Assembly (NCBI GenBank): GCA_023412695.1
Contig: JAEYNG010000362.1
Location: 1 to 6,589, forward strand
From: Planctomycetota bacterium
Lineage (GTDB): Bacteria > Planctomycetota > Phycisphaerae > Phycisphaerales > UBA1924
DNA length: 6,589 nucleotides
Reading direction: 5' to 3'
Shown: positions 5,639 to 6,589 of the stretch, piece by piece
Layout: every line of letters starts with the position of its first letter
Position numbering within the stretch: position 1 is the stretch's first letter
The notes under the pieces: model-generated
Database searches by the model: none
What the model saw: only the letters and a program-made list of their open reading frames with translations
What the model was told of the DNA's origin: nothing
Position numbers and translations under genes: made by a program

Positions 5639-6475
5639 ATGAGCAAGGTCTTTGTGAGCAGCTCCTGCGTTGGTTTCGCTCTGCTGGCCGCCGGGCTTGC
5701 AACGCCCGCCATGGCGCAGTTCAGCTACCCGAACTTCTCGTCGGTCGCCAATCTCACGTTCAACGGGGTGGCGACGCAGTCGGGCAATACGGTCTCGGTG
5801 ACGCCGCCGGTGGGCGCGTCGGCCGGCTCGGTGTGGCGGAGCAACACCCAGAACGTCGGACTGGGCTTTGTCTCAAACTTCTCGTTCCGGATCCGCGACC
5901 TGATGGGCGTGGGCTCGGACGGCTTCGCGTTCGTGATCCAGAACGAGGGGGCCAACTCCCTCGGCGGCACGGGCGGCGCGCTTGGCTACGCGACGAACCT
6001 GCAGTTCCCCTCGCAGCTCGGCATCGGGAACAGCGTGGCGATCGAGTTCGACCTGTGGAACAACAATAACAACTGGCCGGACTTCAGCAGCTCGAACCAC
6101 ATCTCGATCCAGACCAACGGCCTGAGCGCGAACCTGCCCAGCCAGGCGGCCTCGCTCGGCCACGTGATCCCGACGACAGACATGTCCGACGGCGCGATCC
6201 ACAACGTCCGCGTGGTGTACACGCCGGGCCTGATGCAGATCTTCCTCGACAACATGGTGACCCCGGTGCTCGCCGCCCCGGTCACGCTGACCGACCACAT
6301 GGTGCTCACCAGCGGCCGCGCGTTCGTCGGCTTCACGGCCGGCACCGGCGGCGCGGCTCACTCGCAGCGCCACGAGATCCTGTCGTGGGACTTCTCCGAT
6401 GTTGTGCCGGCGCCCGGCGCCGCGGCCCTTCTGGCCCTCGGCGGCCTGATGGCCTCGCGTCGCAAGCGCGCCTGA
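5639..6475 (+). CDS. Secreted L-type lectin-domain protein with PEP-CTERM-like sorting tail
   Basis: A 278-residue exported protein that probably binds carbohydrate at the cell surface. A signal peptide covers 1-26, with likely cleavage after 'PAMA' before Q27. Residues ~28-253 fit the legume-lectin beta-sandwich: 'GSDGFAFVIQNEG' (92-104, with D94 at the sugar-site aspartate), 'GGALGY' (112-117), 'NSVAIEFDLW' (131-140), 'SNHISI' (152-157), 'VGFTAGTG' (230-237) and a closing 'ILSWDFSD'. By comparison with concanavalin A, E136, D138, N142, D148 and H154 are candidate Mn/Ca ligands. The tail has 'VPAPG' (256-260), a short hydrophobic stretch and a basic end R274-R277. This matches the layout of exosortase-processed PEP-CTERM tails, with PAPG replacing PEP. 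It has its own candidate promoter and a terminator. The sugar ligand is unknown, and a structural role in the envelope or extracellular matrix is an alternative. Confidence 0.92.
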   Translation: MSKVFVSSSCVGFALLAAGLATPAMAQFSYPNFSSVANLTFNGVATQSGNTVSVTPPVGASAGSVWRSNTQNVGLGFVSNFSFRIRDLMGVGSDGFAFVIQNEGANSLGGTGGALGYATNLQFPSQLGIGNSVAIEFDLWNNNNNWPDFSSSNHISIQTNGLSANLPSQAASLGHVIPTTDMSDGAIHNVRVVYTPGLMQIFLDNMVTPVLAAPVTLTDHMVLTSGRAFVGFTAGTGGAAHSQRHEILSWDFSDVVPAPGAAALLALGGLMASRRKRA

Positions 6476-6539
6476 TTCCCGACGCCCCGCTGGTGGATTC
6501 GCGGCCCGGGTGAGTCTGCCCCACGGCCGCGGCCCCGAT

Positions 6540-6589
6540 GCACACGACGGCCGGTCTGCGTATCTCGCAGGCCGGCCGCAAGTGCTTTT
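6540..6589 (+). terminator. Strong intrinsic terminator of the lectin gene
   Basis: An outer GCAC/GTGC stem (6540-6543 with 6582-6585) and a small internal loop lead into a 13-bp stem, 6548-6560 with 6566-6578, containing one G-T wobble and capped by TATCT. TTTT follows directly at 6586-6589, where the window ends, so the T-run may be longer. It starts 64 bases after the lectin stop codon. Confidence 0.85.

Overview
The window is high-GC bacterial DNA whose genes all run left to right. It fits a planctomycete, most likely of the Phycisphaerae. The reasons are the composition, a very large multi-PAS sensor kinase, and a secreted lectin-fold protein ending in the 'VPAPGAAALL ... RRKR' sorting tail that I associate with that group. 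The lineage is inferred from sequence style, not from a marker gene.

Positions 1-4539 encode a membrane-anchored sensor histidine kinase of about 1,500 residues. It has two N-terminal membrane helices, eight apparent PAS domains with a GAF domain between the sixth and seventh, and a C-terminal HWE/HisKA_2-type kinase core (phospho-acceptor His1300). Its true start may lie at or upstream of the window edge, or at GTG 49. After a 102-base gap, 4642-5061 encodes a stand-alone receiver protein with a complete phosphorylation site and no output domain. It is the likely phosphorylation partner of the kinase.

Positions 5062-5638 are a 577-base gene-free stretch. It starts with a modest hairpin and four CTTGC repeats that overlap a plausible sigma70-type promoter (5127-5154). 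About 480 bases of GC-rich, hairpin-rich sequence follow, which would be an unusually long leader for the next gene. The leader ends in four GATCGG copies, two of them in tandem around the ribosome binding site.

Positions 5639-6475 encode a secreted L-type (legume-lectin-fold) protein with a signal peptide, a recognisable metal/sugar-binding site and a PEP-CTERM-like C-terminal anchor. A strong intrinsic terminator closes this unit at the right edge (6540-6589).

The kinase and receiver form a signalling pair. The lectin appears to be a separate transcription unit, and nothing in the sequence proves that the pair controls it. I found no mobile element, CRISPR array, tRNA or rRNA. The most open question is what the long structured leader of the lectin gene does.
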